Source of the DNA: a virus
Strand: one strand, 5' to 3'
Length of the DNA: 64,000 nucleotides
Virus record (IMG/VR): IMGVR_UViG_3300042451_000105
Span: 16,822 to 80,821 of that record
Shown here: positions 41,678 to 51,518 of the stretch, piece by piece
Layout: every line of letters starts with the position of its first letter
How positions within the stretch are numbered: position 1 is the first letter of the stretch
Notes under the pieces: model-generated
Database searches by the model: none
Told to the model about the DNA's origin: nothing
What the model saw: the letters and a program-made list of their open reading frames with translations, nothing else
Program-made: the position numbers and the translations under genes

Positions 41678-44600
41678 TTAAGAGCCCTTAGTTTTTCTTC
41701 TGTTAGACATTGCAGATTGTGCTGCTAAAATATTACCACGCTCATCTACATCTATATCTCCGAATATACTTTTAACCATAGCAGCCTGAACTGTAGGATT
41801 CTTAATATCAATTCCCATTTCAGTTAAGTATTTTGCTAAATCTTTACCCTTTTGTCCAGGTGGAAGTTTTTGAGCTGGTTTATAATAAGTTTTAAGAGCA
41901 GCAGGATCAACAAAGAAATTAGGATATAAACTGTTCATTTGATCTGTTATAAATCTATTTTCTAATGCAGCATTTACATAATCTACAGCCTCTCTTCTAC
42001 CAGCTCTTTTAGAATTATCAAATTGCTGATTAGCAATAACAGTTTTATCATAAAAGTCATTAGCCATTAAAGCATTTCTAAAGTTTGCTTCATTGTTTAT
42101 TTGCTTATTAGCTTGTTCAAACTGATTAGCTACACCAACATTTAAGTTATTATATCTACCTAACACATTAGCAGCATTAGCTAAACTCTTACCTTGTACA
42201 TCAGAGAATCTTGTATTGAAAGCTTGTGGTCCTGTAAACTGCGCCAAATTTGCAGAAGCAATATTAGCCATCTCAGCATTATTAGCTAACTCCCTATTGG
42301 GATCATAGAATGTAGGCTCCATAGGTTCTGGTACAAATTGTGCCATTCTAGGATTGTATTTATTAATACTAGCTAAGTCACCAACAGCAGCTGCTGTATT
42401 TAATACATCTTGAGGATAAAAACCAATAGGTGGTCTTTTTGGAACTGGTGGAGGATTTAATTCTCCTGGTTCAACAGGCTCTCTTGGGGTATCTGGAGTA
42501 TTTGGAGTCTCTGGAGTTTCATCATCAAAATAGTTTGGAACAGAATAACTTACTCTACCAAATTTTATATCTCTTTGATAAGGATCTTTACTATTAGGAT
42601 CTTTTGGTTTAAAGTAAGCTTTACCTGTGGCTTTAATAGATTTTTCATTAACCTTATCTTGGAACCATCCTGCAGCTTTATTACCAACAGTTTCTAAATT
42701 TTTTAATCTATCTGGATCATTTTCTACAGTTTCTAAATCTTGTTTAAATTTATTAAATCCTCCTGGATATTCTTTTTCAATCCAATCACCATGTCTGTCT
42801 TGAAAATCTTTCCACTCTGCAGAACTTAAAGTTCCTTCTGTTCTAGATGAAGCTTCAGCACTTGGTAAATAAATACCTGTGTTTTTTACACGAGGTTGAT
42901 TAGCAAACTGTCCTGCAGGAATTCTGGTATAGATAACTTTATTACCCTTTTTAATTCTTTCATCAATAGCAGTTCCAATTTCTGGAGAACCATATTGTGT
43001 AAACTTTGTATCGTCTGCGGTTCTGACTTTTCTAGTTCCTGGTATTTCATTACCTGCCTCATCAACAAGATATTTCTGATCACCTTCATAATACAGATAA
43101 GCTTTCTTTCCTGTTGTTTTACTAGTTCTTTCTTCAATGAAAACTTTAGCATACGGGTTTGGCTTTGCTACTTCTTGAGGAGTTTCTCCTGCAGTTTGAT
43201 ACTGTGGAATATTACCACCATATTCATAATCGCCCCATTCTGAACTTACAGGATCTGTACTGGGTTTAGCTACATTAACTTTAGGCTTTGGTGTTTGAGC
43301 AGCAGGTTTAGCTTTTTGTGTTACAACCGGTTGTTTAACTGGTGCTGGAGCAATAGTATCTACTTGTTGTTTAGCAAATGGTTGATTAAGAGTATTTAAA
43401 AACTCTTGTCTTCCTTTATCTACTCTTTCAATGTAAGATGGAATACCACTAGATTTAATAACTAAATCAATTGCAGCTTCTGGATTATTAAATGTATAAT
43501 CTTGAAATCTCTGAGGAGACATATTTTGTGAAGATACACTATATGGTGCAGCTTGCATATTAGCTGTAGGTTTAACTTGCCATCTACCATCTTTAAATTC
43601 AATATCCTGAGCTGTATATGGTGTTGTTCTATTAACTGGAACATTTGGTGTTGCTCTCTGAGTAATTCCAGTATTTGGATTACCAGCGTAGTAATTTCTT
43701 TTTAATTTTTCAAACTCTGCCATACCATCCATTCTACTAATACCATTTTGAGCTTTAGGAATACCACCATACATAGCCATTGCCATACCTTCTTCAGGAG
43801 ATGGTGGTAAGAACTGTGCTGGATCTAATCCTACTTTATCCATATATGGTACAGCAATTTGTGGAACACCTTGAGGAAATCCTTTCTGTGATTCTTGTAC
43901 AAGAGCTAACTTACCTAAATTAGAGATATAGTTATCAGCCATCATAACAGCTGTCTTTTTACGTAAGGGGTCACTATCAGAATATAAACCTTCACGCAAC
44001 TCTTTACTATTAAGATCAAACTTCTTAGAAATTTTAGCTGGAGTGTAACCACCTTTCTTAGCAGTAAAACCAAAAGATTCTAAAATAGCGGGATCTTTAA
44101 TCTTCATAGCTTTTGTATCCGAGTAAATAAAACTATCTGGTGTAGCTTTTTCTCCAGACAATGGTGTACCACCTTCTGAGTGACGCTTGCCACCAATCTT
44201 AAAGAACTCAGGAATTGCACTATTAGTACCTTTACGTATTAAAGTCTCTCCTTTCTCTGCTTCTAATACAGACATAGATCTGGGATCCGGTTGTAATGTC
44301 TGGTTATATGCAGGTTCTTGTTCTTCTTGTTCTGCACCAGAAAACTTATTAACCATATAAGCTGAGTTACCATATAACTGGTTAACAGCATTTTGATTCT
44401 GACTACCACCATATCCAGCTTGGGGTAAACTTGTAATTTTTACTTTTCTTTTCATTTCTCCACCCATTTGGGCCTCTTTATTGTAATCACCTTTTATATA
44501 ATCATCTGGTCTGAAACCAGGACCAAAACCAAATTCATTAAAATTATAGTCACCTCTGTTACCAGACTGACCCTCTTCTCTGGCATATGCTAAATTATCT

Positions 44601-45250
44601 GATAAAAACTGATCTCTAAGATCACGCTTTGCAAATCTATTATCTATTTGATTTGCTAAACCACGGAATATATCTGTACCAGCTAAGATTGCTTGACCAA
44701 CATAAGGATTACCTTTCTGTTGCTCAGGTTTTTTTGTTTTAATATCACCAAAAGGTTCTAAGCCCATTAACTTCCTAGTATCTTCAGGAATCTGATCAAT
44801 ATAAGACTTTCTAATAGCATCTTTTGTACTAAGAATACCAGACTCTAATTTAGTATTTCTAGGATATAAACTTAAAGGATTACTAAAGGGATTTACATTA
44901 TTATCAAATACTAATGGTTCTCCTACACTAGTCTGAATAAATTCTGGCATACCTACATTAAAAGATCCTGTAGTATTAGGATCTCCTTGATATGCATCAG
45001 AATAATATAATGGACTAGTGTTTAAATTAAATTCAGGCATTCCCACATTAAAGTTACCACTAGTATTATTAATACCAGAATAAACATCTGCAGAAATTGG
45101 TTTAGATGTTGGTGCATTTCCAAAAGGCGGATAGGGATTATTTTTTTTCCAGGTGGCTAAATAATCTGGACGTAGCACATTAGGTGCAGATAAATTATTA
45201 AATCCATATTGAGCTTTAGGTAAGCTCTTAACCCTTACTTTCTTTTTCAT
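41678..45250 (-). CDS. Virion structural/cargo protein with repeats, 1190 aa
   Basis: The N-terminus KKKVRVKSLPKAQYG recurs inside the protein as KRKVKITSLPQAGYGG. A block SGNFNVGMPEFNLN recurs as TGSFNVGMPEFIQT. A conserved phage module covers about residues 353-500 (GGKRHSEGGTPLSG, SFIYSDTKAMKIKDP, ALVQESQKGFPQGVP). Short di-glycine tags (MYGGIPKAQNG, YEYGGNIPQYQ) match tags in the next two proteins. The C-terminal part is Asn/Gln-rich with helices. The protein lies between cargo genes with 5-bp spacing to its upstream neighbour and is likely in the virion. Confidence 0.6.
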   Translation of the reverse strand: MKKKVRVKSLPKAQYGFNNLSAPNVLRPDYLATWKKNNPYPPFGNAPTSKPISADVYSGINNTSGNFNVGMPEFNLNTSPLYYSDAYQGDPNTTGSFNVGMPEFIQTSVGEPLVFDNNVNPFSNPLSLYPRNTKLESGILSTKDAIRKSYIDQIPEDTRKLMGLEPFGDIKTKKPEQQKGNPYVGQAILAGTDIFRGLANQIDNRFAKRDLRDQFLSDNLAYAREEGQSGNRGDYNFNEFGFGPGFRPDDYIKGDYNKEAQMGGEMKRKVKITSLPQAGYGGSQNQNAVNQLYGNSAYMVNKFSGAEQEEQEPAYNQTLQPDPRSMSVLEAEKGETLIRKGTNSAIPEFFKIGGKRHSEGGTPLSGEKATPDSFIYSDTKAMKIKDPAILESFGFTAKKGGYTPAKISKKFDLNSKELREGLYSDSDPLRKKTAVMMADNYISNLGKLALVQESQKGFPQGVPQIAVPYMDKVGLDPAQFLPPSPEEGMAMAMYGGIPKAQNGISRMDGMAEFEKLKRNYYAGNPNTGITQRATPNVPVNRTTPYTAQDIEFKDGRWQVKPTANMQAAPYSVSSQNMSPQRFQDYTFNNPEAAIDLVIKSSGIPSYIERVDKGRQEFLNTLNQPFAKQQVDTIAPAPVKQPVVTQKAKPAAQTPKPKVNVAKPSTDPVSSEWGDYEYGGNIPQYQTAGETPQEVAKPNPYAKVFIEERTSKTTGKKAYLYYEGDQKYLVDEAGNEIPGTRKVRTADDTKFTQYGSPEIGTAIDERIKKGNKVIYTRIPAGQFANQPRVKNTGIYLPSAEASSRTEGTLSSAEWKDFQDRHGDWIEKEYPGGFNKFKQDLETVENDPDRLKNLETVGNKAAGWFQDKVNEKSIKATGKAYFKPKDPNSKDPYQRDIKFGRVSYSVPNYFDDETPETPNTPDTPREPVEPGELNPPPVPKRPPIGFYPQDVLNTAAAVGDLASINKYNPRMAQFVPEPMEPTFYDPNRELANNAEMANIASANLAQFTGPQAFNTRFSDVQGKSLANAANVLGRYNNLNVGVANQFEQANKQINNEANFRNALMANDFYDKTVIANQQFDNSKRAGRREAVDYVNAALENRFITDQMNSLYPNFFVDPAALKTYYKPAQKLPPGQKGKDLAKYLTEMGIDIKNPTVQAAMVKSIFGDIDVDERGNILAAQSAMSNRRKTKGS

Positions 45251-45254
45251 TGTA

Positions 45255-47102
45255 TTAGTCTAAATACTCAATACCATAACCCTGATCAATCAATGCTTGA
45301 ATCTCATCAGGATGTAATTCTAATTCAGAACCTTGAGTCATACCACCAAATTGTTTCTTCCAACCTGCGGCATTTCTAGCAAAGTTAGCTCTTTTAACTT
45401 GTGTTGCACTATAGTCCTCTTTATTTGCAAGTATCTTTCTAGCAAACTCTTGCACACCCATACCGGCTCTATTAGCTGACTCAGTAAACTTACCTTTGTT
45501 AGCAGGATTAATATAGATACCACCATTCTTCATCTGACCAGTTTGTGCTTCTTGAATAGCTTGCATAATCTTTTGAATAGCTTCTTGTTGCTCCAAAGGA
45601 GGTAATGCTTGCAATTGTGCCATAAGTTGTTCAGGATCTGTCTGAGTCATTTGTGCATACATTTGAATAGCTTGCATCATTTCATCTTGTTGACCACCCT
45701 GTTGATATACATTACCACCACACTCGTAACAAGGTTGTCCACCTTTACCATACCATGCGTTTCCACTAAATGTAGAACCACCCTTCATCATATTATACAT
45801 AGCATCCATATCTTCTTGACCACCATACATATCTATATCACCACCGTATGCATAACCATAATCATTTAACTTATCTAAGTTACCGGCTGCTGCAAAACGT
45901 GCACGGGCAATTTCAGCTGGCATCTTACCACCAACACCCATTTCTGGCATGTATCCACCATAAGCCATATTAGACATAATCTTGTTTTGTACATAATCTG
46001 GTAATGCTTGAAATCCGGGATTACTAGGTTCACCACCATTAGCCCAAGTACCAAAACGTTTATGCCAGTATAAAGGAGAGAAAGGATCTGTAGCTTTAGA
46101 TGAGTTTTTACCACCCATTCTATTCCAGAAATTATCTTTACGCTTTTGAGAACCATGTTGGCTAAAGTCTTTCATACCAACATAACCACCATGTACAATT
46201 TTATACTTATCACCTTTCTTAGCTAGTACCATCCATTTCTTACCAGCTCTATCAGATTTTCTTTTAGCACCTACTTTAGTAAACCCTCTATTCTTATAAC
46301 GCTGAGGAATACCACCCATCTTCATCTCTTCCATCTCACCCATGTTCATATCAATATCTTCCTCCTCTTCTTCTCCTTCTTCAGAGCCTTCATTGAACTG
46401 AAGATAATCAGCAACAGAAGAAATATAATCATCAGCTAAAGTTAATTTACTAGCTACCCAAGGCTCAACCTCTGATTCACCATTAATAAAGTTTTGCAAT
46501 CTAGCAATCTTATCATTCATAGCCATTATTTGACCCATTGCCATTTCACCACCCTCATCATAATAATTATCACGCATCATCATACCTACACCACCCATTC
46601 CCATAGCTGGCATACCCATAAAATTCATAGCAAGATTAGCCATTTTCATTTTATCTTCACCATTTCCTTCACCATTATCCATTCCTTGACCTATAGCCAT
46701 TGCGGTATTTTTTAAGAAATTACCAACGGGCTCTTGAATATTATTGCTATTATACTCATTTACTTTATCATAGTAGCTACCAAGAGATTCATAGTTATTA
46801 GGATATTGAAACATATCTTGTCCCATACTACCACCAGTTTGAGCTTTTCTATATCCACCACCACGGCTCTTGTAAGTCTTAACAAGCCATGCAGAACCAT
46901 AAGCTGAAGGCCAGGTATCAAATTTAGCTTTAGCTTCGGATTTAACACGAGAATATAATCCAGGATTAGTGGGTACATTACCACCTTTCTTCATCTCTCT
47001 GGCTTCAGGATAAGCTTGAAAGAATGCTTCTTCTGTAGGAAACATAGAATAGAATTCTTCCTCAGAATTAACACCAGCCATTTGTAAAAATTTATCTTTC
47101 AT
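45255..47102 (-). CDS. Met/Gly-rich virion protein with basic viral motifs, 615 aa
   Basis: This protein is a chain of short motifs joined by Met/Gly-rich linkers. Residues about 47-85 hold PGLYSRVKSEAKAKF...WPSAYGSAWLVKTYK-type sequence. Residues about 270-355 hold KWMVLAKKGDKYKIVHGG and a basic HGSQKRKDNFWNRMGG segment. Residues about 528-585 hold INPANKGKFTESANRAG then VKRANFARNAAGWKKQ. I recall similar motifs in other phages and large DNA viruses. Di-glycine tags are frequent (YAYGGDID, MYGGQEDM, CYECGGNVYQQGG). The acidic stretch GEEEEEDIDMNMGEMEEM is near residue 245. Probably a packaged, DNA-contacting cargo protein. Confidence 0.55.
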   Translation of the reverse strand: MKDKFLQMAGVNSEEEFYSMFPTEEAFFQAYPEAREMKKGGNVPTNPGLYSRVKSEAKAKFDTWPSAYGSAWLVKTYKSRGGGYRKAQTGGSMGQDMFQYPNNYESLGSYYDKVNEYNSNNIQEPVGNFLKNTAMAIGQGMDNGEGNGEDKMKMANLAMNFMGMPAMGMGGVGMMMRDNYYDEGGEMAMGQIMAMNDKIARLQNFINGESEVEPWVASKLTLADDYISSVADYLQFNEGSEEGEEEEEDIDMNMGEMEEMKMGGIPQRYKNRGFTKVGAKRKSDRAGKKWMVLAKKGDKYKIVHGGYVGMKDFSQHGSQKRKDNFWNRMGGKNSSKATDPFSPLYWHKRFGTWANGGEPSNPGFQALPDYVQNKIMSNMAYGGYMPEMGVGGKMPAEIARARFAAAGNLDKLNDYGYAYGGDIDMYGGQEDMDAMYNMMKGGSTFSGNAWYGKGGQPCYECGGNVYQQGGQQDEMMQAIQMYAQMTQTDPEQLMAQLQALPPLEQQEAIQKIMQAIQEAQTGQMKNGGIYINPANKGKFTESANRAGMGVQEFARKILANKEDYSATQVKRANFARNAAGWKKQFGGMTQGSELELHPDEIQALIDQGYGIEYLD

Positions 47103-47107
47103 TTTAG

Positions 47108-50100
47108 TTATTTGTATTTTTTAAGCCAACCTGTTTCACCACCTTCTTTGCGGTATGTTGGTGTAGTATTATTTAATAAATCGTAATAGTTTTTAATTCT
47201 TCTAGTATAAACACTATCTCCTTGTGCATCTCCTGATTTTAAAGTGTTAGGTGATTGCCAAGCATAACCAATTCTTTCAGCAACACTTAAATCAGCATTA
47301 CCTTTTGTTTTCATTGTAACTACCAAGCTACCATTTTTAACAGATACTTTATATTTATCTGCTACACCTGCTGTTTTATTAAGTAATTTTTGTGCACCCA
47401 CAGGATCTGGAGAACTTAATATACCACCTTCAAAAGGAGATAGATCAATTCTTTTATTAGCTTCTTCTACAAAAAATCCATCAGCATTATATTTAGATGT
47501 ATTAGATCTAAGTGCATCTTTTATGATATTAGAATTTTTTGTAAAGCTTCTATCTTTTGGTACTTTACCTTCATTATAATATCTCTCTGAATCTTTATCT
47601 AATTTAGATAGATATATCATAGTAGCAACAGCTGATCCTGATGGTGTCTTAATGAGTTCAGGTTTTAAAATGTTATTACTACCATCATTTAAAATATATG
47701 GTTTGCTAGCAGCCTTTTTTAATTTATCATCTTTAAATATATTGTCAGGATTTAATTGTGTCATACCAATAGTACTACCATCAATTACACCTAATGCTCC
47801 ACCACCCTCACTTTCTTGAGCCTGAATAGCTAAAGCGACTTTAGCTAGTTCATCATACTTTTCAGAACTTATATTTAAGTTCCGCATTAATTCACCTTTG
47901 TTGTTTATTAAAGCTGAATTAAATTCTGTCATCATTTGTTTATTAAATCTAGGAGCTCTCTTTGCTGATCCTTCTGGTATTTGTGCCCAAGGTTGATTAG
48001 CTGCGGCTAAGATTTTATTAGGATTAATATTAGTAGGAGGAATATAATTAAGTAGTATACCTTGACTTTTAAGATTATCTTGTGTGTTATTTAATATAGA
48101 CTTTGGTGCAGATATATTTTCTAACTCATAACTAAGAGAACTTCCAATATTTGCTTTAGCTTCTGTTAAAGTCATATACTTCTTTAAGTAGCCATCATAT
48201 ACTATTGGTTCTCCGGTCTCACTATATCCAGTAACCATAGTACTATGGTGACTTGGTTGCATACCAAACTGTTTATTATAACCTTTACTTCTACCACTAT
48301 AGCTAGAATCTTTTTTATTTGCAGGACCCCAACCAATTACAGCTCCAACAGGTATTTGTTTGTAATCAATTGGAGTTGGGTTATTAATATTAAATAAATT
48401 CTTACCACCATTTGCAACAATTACACCATGAATATCCCAGCTATCTACCGTGCCTGAACCTGAGTCTCCAGCAAAATAAGGATACTGTTTAATATCATTA
48501 GGTGTTGGTGTTCCTTTTTTACTATGTATCTTTAAATCATTACTCCAAATGTCAGAACTTGTAGGAATACCTTGTATTCTTCCAGGAAGCATATCATAAG
48601 CATTTCTTGTAGTCTCTAAACAATTACCACCAGGACAGTATTCTTCAACTTTATTTAAATAAGCTAAATCAGCTTTGGTAATAGTAAGATCAGCTAAGTT
48701 AACAATATCATTTTTTGCTACTACTTTTCTTACTGCTGGTTTAACTATTGCTCTTGGAGCATTACCTATAGGAACTAAAGGTGTATCAGCAGATACTGGT
48801 TTTGGTTTAATAGGTGCAACAGGTTTTGGTTTCTCTGTCATTACCCTTTTAAACTCTGGATCTGATTCTAAAATTTCTGAGTAAGAAGGTGTTTTAACTG
48901 AAGGAATAGGAGACTCACTCATTGCTTGTTCCATTAAATCCTCTTGATCGTAATATACCTTATCTCTTAATATTCTTTGTTTTTGTTCTGGAAGAATTAC
49001 AGGACTAACATTTTTAATATTAGCTAACTGTGTATTTGATAAAGATCCTTTTTGAGAATTTATTTCTGCTAATCTTCTAGAATTAATATTACTTAAATCC
49101 GGTCCACTTTGTAAAATACTACTTTCATCACCAGACTTTAAGTAATACTTATATGTATCATCTTCAGGATCCTGGTAGATACCATATTTCTCACTTAAAG
49201 GATTCTTATAGAAGTTAGCAATATCTATTTTAGAATTTAACTCTGGAAGGTTCTCTCCACCATCTTGATATATATCTAACCAACCACCATTCTTTTGTTC
49301 TGGTAATTGGGATGCTGCAGCTACAGCAGGAACCGCCCATAGTCTATTAAATAAAGTTGCTAATTTTTTAGGATCTTTATCTATAACATCAAGAAATCTA
49401 GGATCTATAAATTTTGTATTCTTTGGGTTTTGTACTTTTGTTATTATATCAGCAGCTTTTTCAGGAGTAACCATTACAGATTGTTCTGGAGTCATTTTCA
49501 TAAGCTGTCTTAATTGCATAATTCTAGCATGTACTTCAGTTGGATCTGCTAAATAACCTAAAGTAGCATTTTCACGACCCATTACTTCAAAAGGATTAAT
49601 ACCGCTATTTGTTAAACTTTTATATTGATCAGTGAGATTTCTAACATCATTTGAATATAAATTTCTTATATCACCCATTTGTCCTGATTCTCTCAATAAA
49701 AAATCAGATGTCCAGTCATGAGTTCCTTCATGAACAGTAGTAGATCTTCTTACTGGTTTAGATCTACTAGGATTTCTACTAATCCAACTAGCTTTTAATC
49801 TAGGATTATTAAATTGTTCTGATATTAATCTCATATAAGGATCTCTACTGTGTAAATAACTTACACCTGTATTACCAGAATGTATATGGGGTTTACCAAT
49901 AAAATAATCGTTTAATTGTTGTAAAAGAGGATATTCTTTTGAAACAGGTGTAAATGATTTAGCTTGTTCATAACCTAAGCTAAAGGTATCTTTTAAAATA
50001 TTACTTCTTTGTGGAATCCAACCTAAATCAGTATCTATCTTAGTTTGAGTTATCGGATCATCAATCCAATTTTTTAACCAAGCATTTCCTTCAGCAATTG

Positions 50101-51514
50101 CTTTTCTATTTTGATTACCCTTAACTAATTCTCCTAAAAATTCACGAGCTATATTAACACCATCCGTGTTAGATAAATTCATAGAAGGTTGTGCACTAGA
50201 AACATCTACTGGTTTGTATCCTAGTAACCAATCTTTTTTTAATATTTTACCTTCAGTAATAGGTATTTGTCTTGGAGTAGAATAACTCCAGTCATTTCTT
50301 TTACTATATCTTCTAAAAAAATCAGCTTCATTGTAAGGTACTTCAGCTACATATTCTGGACCATAGTTTTCTATAACACCAAACTTTTTACTTGGTGCAT
50401 AGTATGTGCTACCAAATTGTTTTGGAGAATTAACTCGTTCAGCAAAAGATCTACCAGGAGCATAATTAAGTTGTTTAGGTCTAAATACACCTGATTGTAC
50501 GGCATCTTTAAAACCTTCTTTACCAAGACCTCTATACATCATACCTTCTACAGGTCTAAATGCCATAGGACTTGCAATAGCTTTAGCAATACCTTTTGCA
50601 GGTAATAAATATAAAGCATTAAGACCCGCATCAAAAGCATTACCAGCAGCATCACTAAAATTACCTTTAGCTAAGTTGTTTACACCCATTGCAGTATTAC
50701 CTACTAAATCAATTCCAGCAAATCCATATGTAGCTGGGTTAACCATATCTAATACATAGTCTAATGGATCAGCAGAACCTTTACGTTGTTGTGCTTGTGC
50801 TACTAATGAACTAGCTTCTCTTGCTTTTTCATAAGCAGACTTGGTTTTACCCTGACTAATACTACCCACACGTTTAGCATACTCTGCAGCTTCAGCTGCT
50901 TTTCTATTAGCTGCAGTAACGTTTGTATTCTGATTAACTACTCTAGTATTATCAGTATAGCCTGCATTACCTGCAGGACTAGTTCTCACATAAGGCTTAC
51001 CTACATTAGGTGTCCAATCAGCCCAACCACCAACTTGATATTCTTCTAACCAACCTGTCTCACCACCATCTTCTCTACGCTTATGATTATAGTCTATACG
51101 CTTACCAGATGTTTTCTCTCTTTTAAATTTAGCTTTCTCTGATGATGACATTTCTGATGTAGTTTTAGGAGTTGTTTCATTTACCCGTTTGCTTGGTCTG
51201 CATGCAGGATATGGTCTACCATCTTTATCTTTACCTGATCTACCACATGCTTTACCTGTCTTAACATCCACCCATTTTTCATCAAACCACTGTGCTAAAC
51301 CACCTTTACCCATCTGAGGTATCTCAGTTACATAGTCACCGGGGAATGTATAATCCTGACCAGGCATCATCATTTGACTGTTACCTAAATCATCTATACC
51401 TAATACAGGATAGTTAACCCCCTTCATTGTTATATCAGAAGAGGGTATGATTGTAACTTCACCGGGATATGCCCACTGACCTAAAGGAGATATGATAGGT
51501 TTTTTTCTAGCCAT
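47108..51514 (-). CDS. Multi-domain virion protein: ART-like, zincin, papain-like and lysozyme-like parts, 1468 aa
   Basis: Residues about 80-145 hold EKWVDV, ACGRSGKDKDGRPYPACRP and TSGKRIDYNHKRR, a basic motif seen in other phages. MMYRGLG (Arg328) and FGSTYYAP resemble an ADP-ribosyltransferase-like fold. A zincin site is HEGTHDW (595-601) with a possible third ligand Glu660 (PTEVHAR). A Cys/His pair, NCLETTRNAYD (Cys965) and SHHSTMVTG (His1089/1090), fits an NlpC/P60- or CHAP-like peptidase. IQAQESEGG (Glu1234) followed by STIGMTQLN fits a transglycosylase/lysozyme-like domain. Di-glycine tags occur at several points, ending in EGGETGWLKKYK. It probably degrades cell wall during entry. 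Each domain call is by motif only. Confidence 0.6.
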   Translation of the reverse strand: MARKKPIISPLGQWAYPGEVTIIPSSDITMKGVNYPVLGIDDLGNSQMMMPGQDYTFPGDYVTEIPQMGKGGLAQWFDEKWVDVKTGKACGRSGKDKDGRPYPACRPSKRVNETTPKTTSEMSSSEKAKFKREKTSGKRIDYNHKRREDGGETGWLEEYQVGGWADWTPNVGKPYVRTSPAGNAGYTDNTRVVNQNTNVTAANRKAAEAAEYAKRVGSISQGKTKSAYEKAREASSLVAQAQQRKGSADPLDYVLDMVNPATYGFAGIDLVGNTAMGVNNLAKGNFSDAAGNAFDAGLNALYLLPAKGIAKAIASPMAFRPVEGMMYRGLGKEGFKDAVQSGVFRPKQLNYAPGRSFAERVNSPKQFGSTYYAPSKKFGVIENYGPEYVAEVPYNEADFFRRYSKRNDWSYSTPRQIPITEGKILKKDWLLGYKPVDVSSAQPSMNLSNTDGVNIAREFLGELVKGNQNRKAIAEGNAWLKNWIDDPITQTKIDTDLGWIPQRSNILKDTFSLGYEQAKSFTPVSKEYPLLQQLNDYFIGKPHIHSGNTGVSYLHSRDPYMRLISEQFNNPRLKASWISRNPSRSKPVRRSTTVHEGTHDWTSDFLLRESGQMGDIRNLYSNDVRNLTDQYKSLTNSGINPFEVMGRENATLGYLADPTEVHARIMQLRQLMKMTPEQSVMVTPEKAADIITKVQNPKNTKFIDPRFLDVIDKDPKKLATLFNRLWAVPAVAAASQLPEQKNGGWLDIYQDGGENLPELNSKIDIANFYKNPLSEKYGIYQDPEDDTYKYYLKSGDESSILQSGPDLSNINSRRLAEINSQKGSLSNTQLANIKNVSPVILPEQKQRILRDKVYYDQEDLMEQAMSESPIPSVKTPSYSEILESDPEFKRVMTEKPKPVAPIKPKPVSADTPLVPIGNAPRAIVKPAVRKVVAKNDIVNLADLTITKADLAYLNKVEEYCPGGNCLETTRNAYDMLPGRIQGIPTSSDIWSNDLKIHSKKGTPTPNDIKQYPYFAGDSGSGTVDSWDIHGVIVANGGKNLFNINNPTPIDYKQIPVGAVIGWGPANKKDSSYSGRSKGYNKQFGMQPSHHSTMVTGYSETGEPIVYDGYLKKYMTLTEAKANIGSSLSYELENISAPKSILNNTQDNLKSQGILLNYIPPTNINPNKILAAANQPWAQIPEGSAKRAPRFNKQMMTEFNSALINNKGELMRNLNISSEKYDELAKVALAIQAQESEGGGALGVIDGSTIGMTQLNPDNIFKDDKLKKAASKPYILNDGSNNILKPELIKTPSGSAVATMIYLSKLDKDSERYYNEGKVPKDRSFTKNSNIIKDALRSNTSKYNADGFFVEEANKRIDLSPFEGGILSSPDPVGAQKLLNKTAGVADKYKVSVKNGSLVVTMKTKGNADLSVAERIGYAWQSPNTLKSGDAQGDSVYTRRIKNYYDLLNNTTPTYRKEGGETGWLKKYK

Positions 51515-51518
51515 TTTA

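Noticed and set aside
45609-45869. Plus-strand His-rich ORF
   Set aside because: Antisense shadow of the Met/Gly-rich 615-aa protein; the composition follows from its codons.
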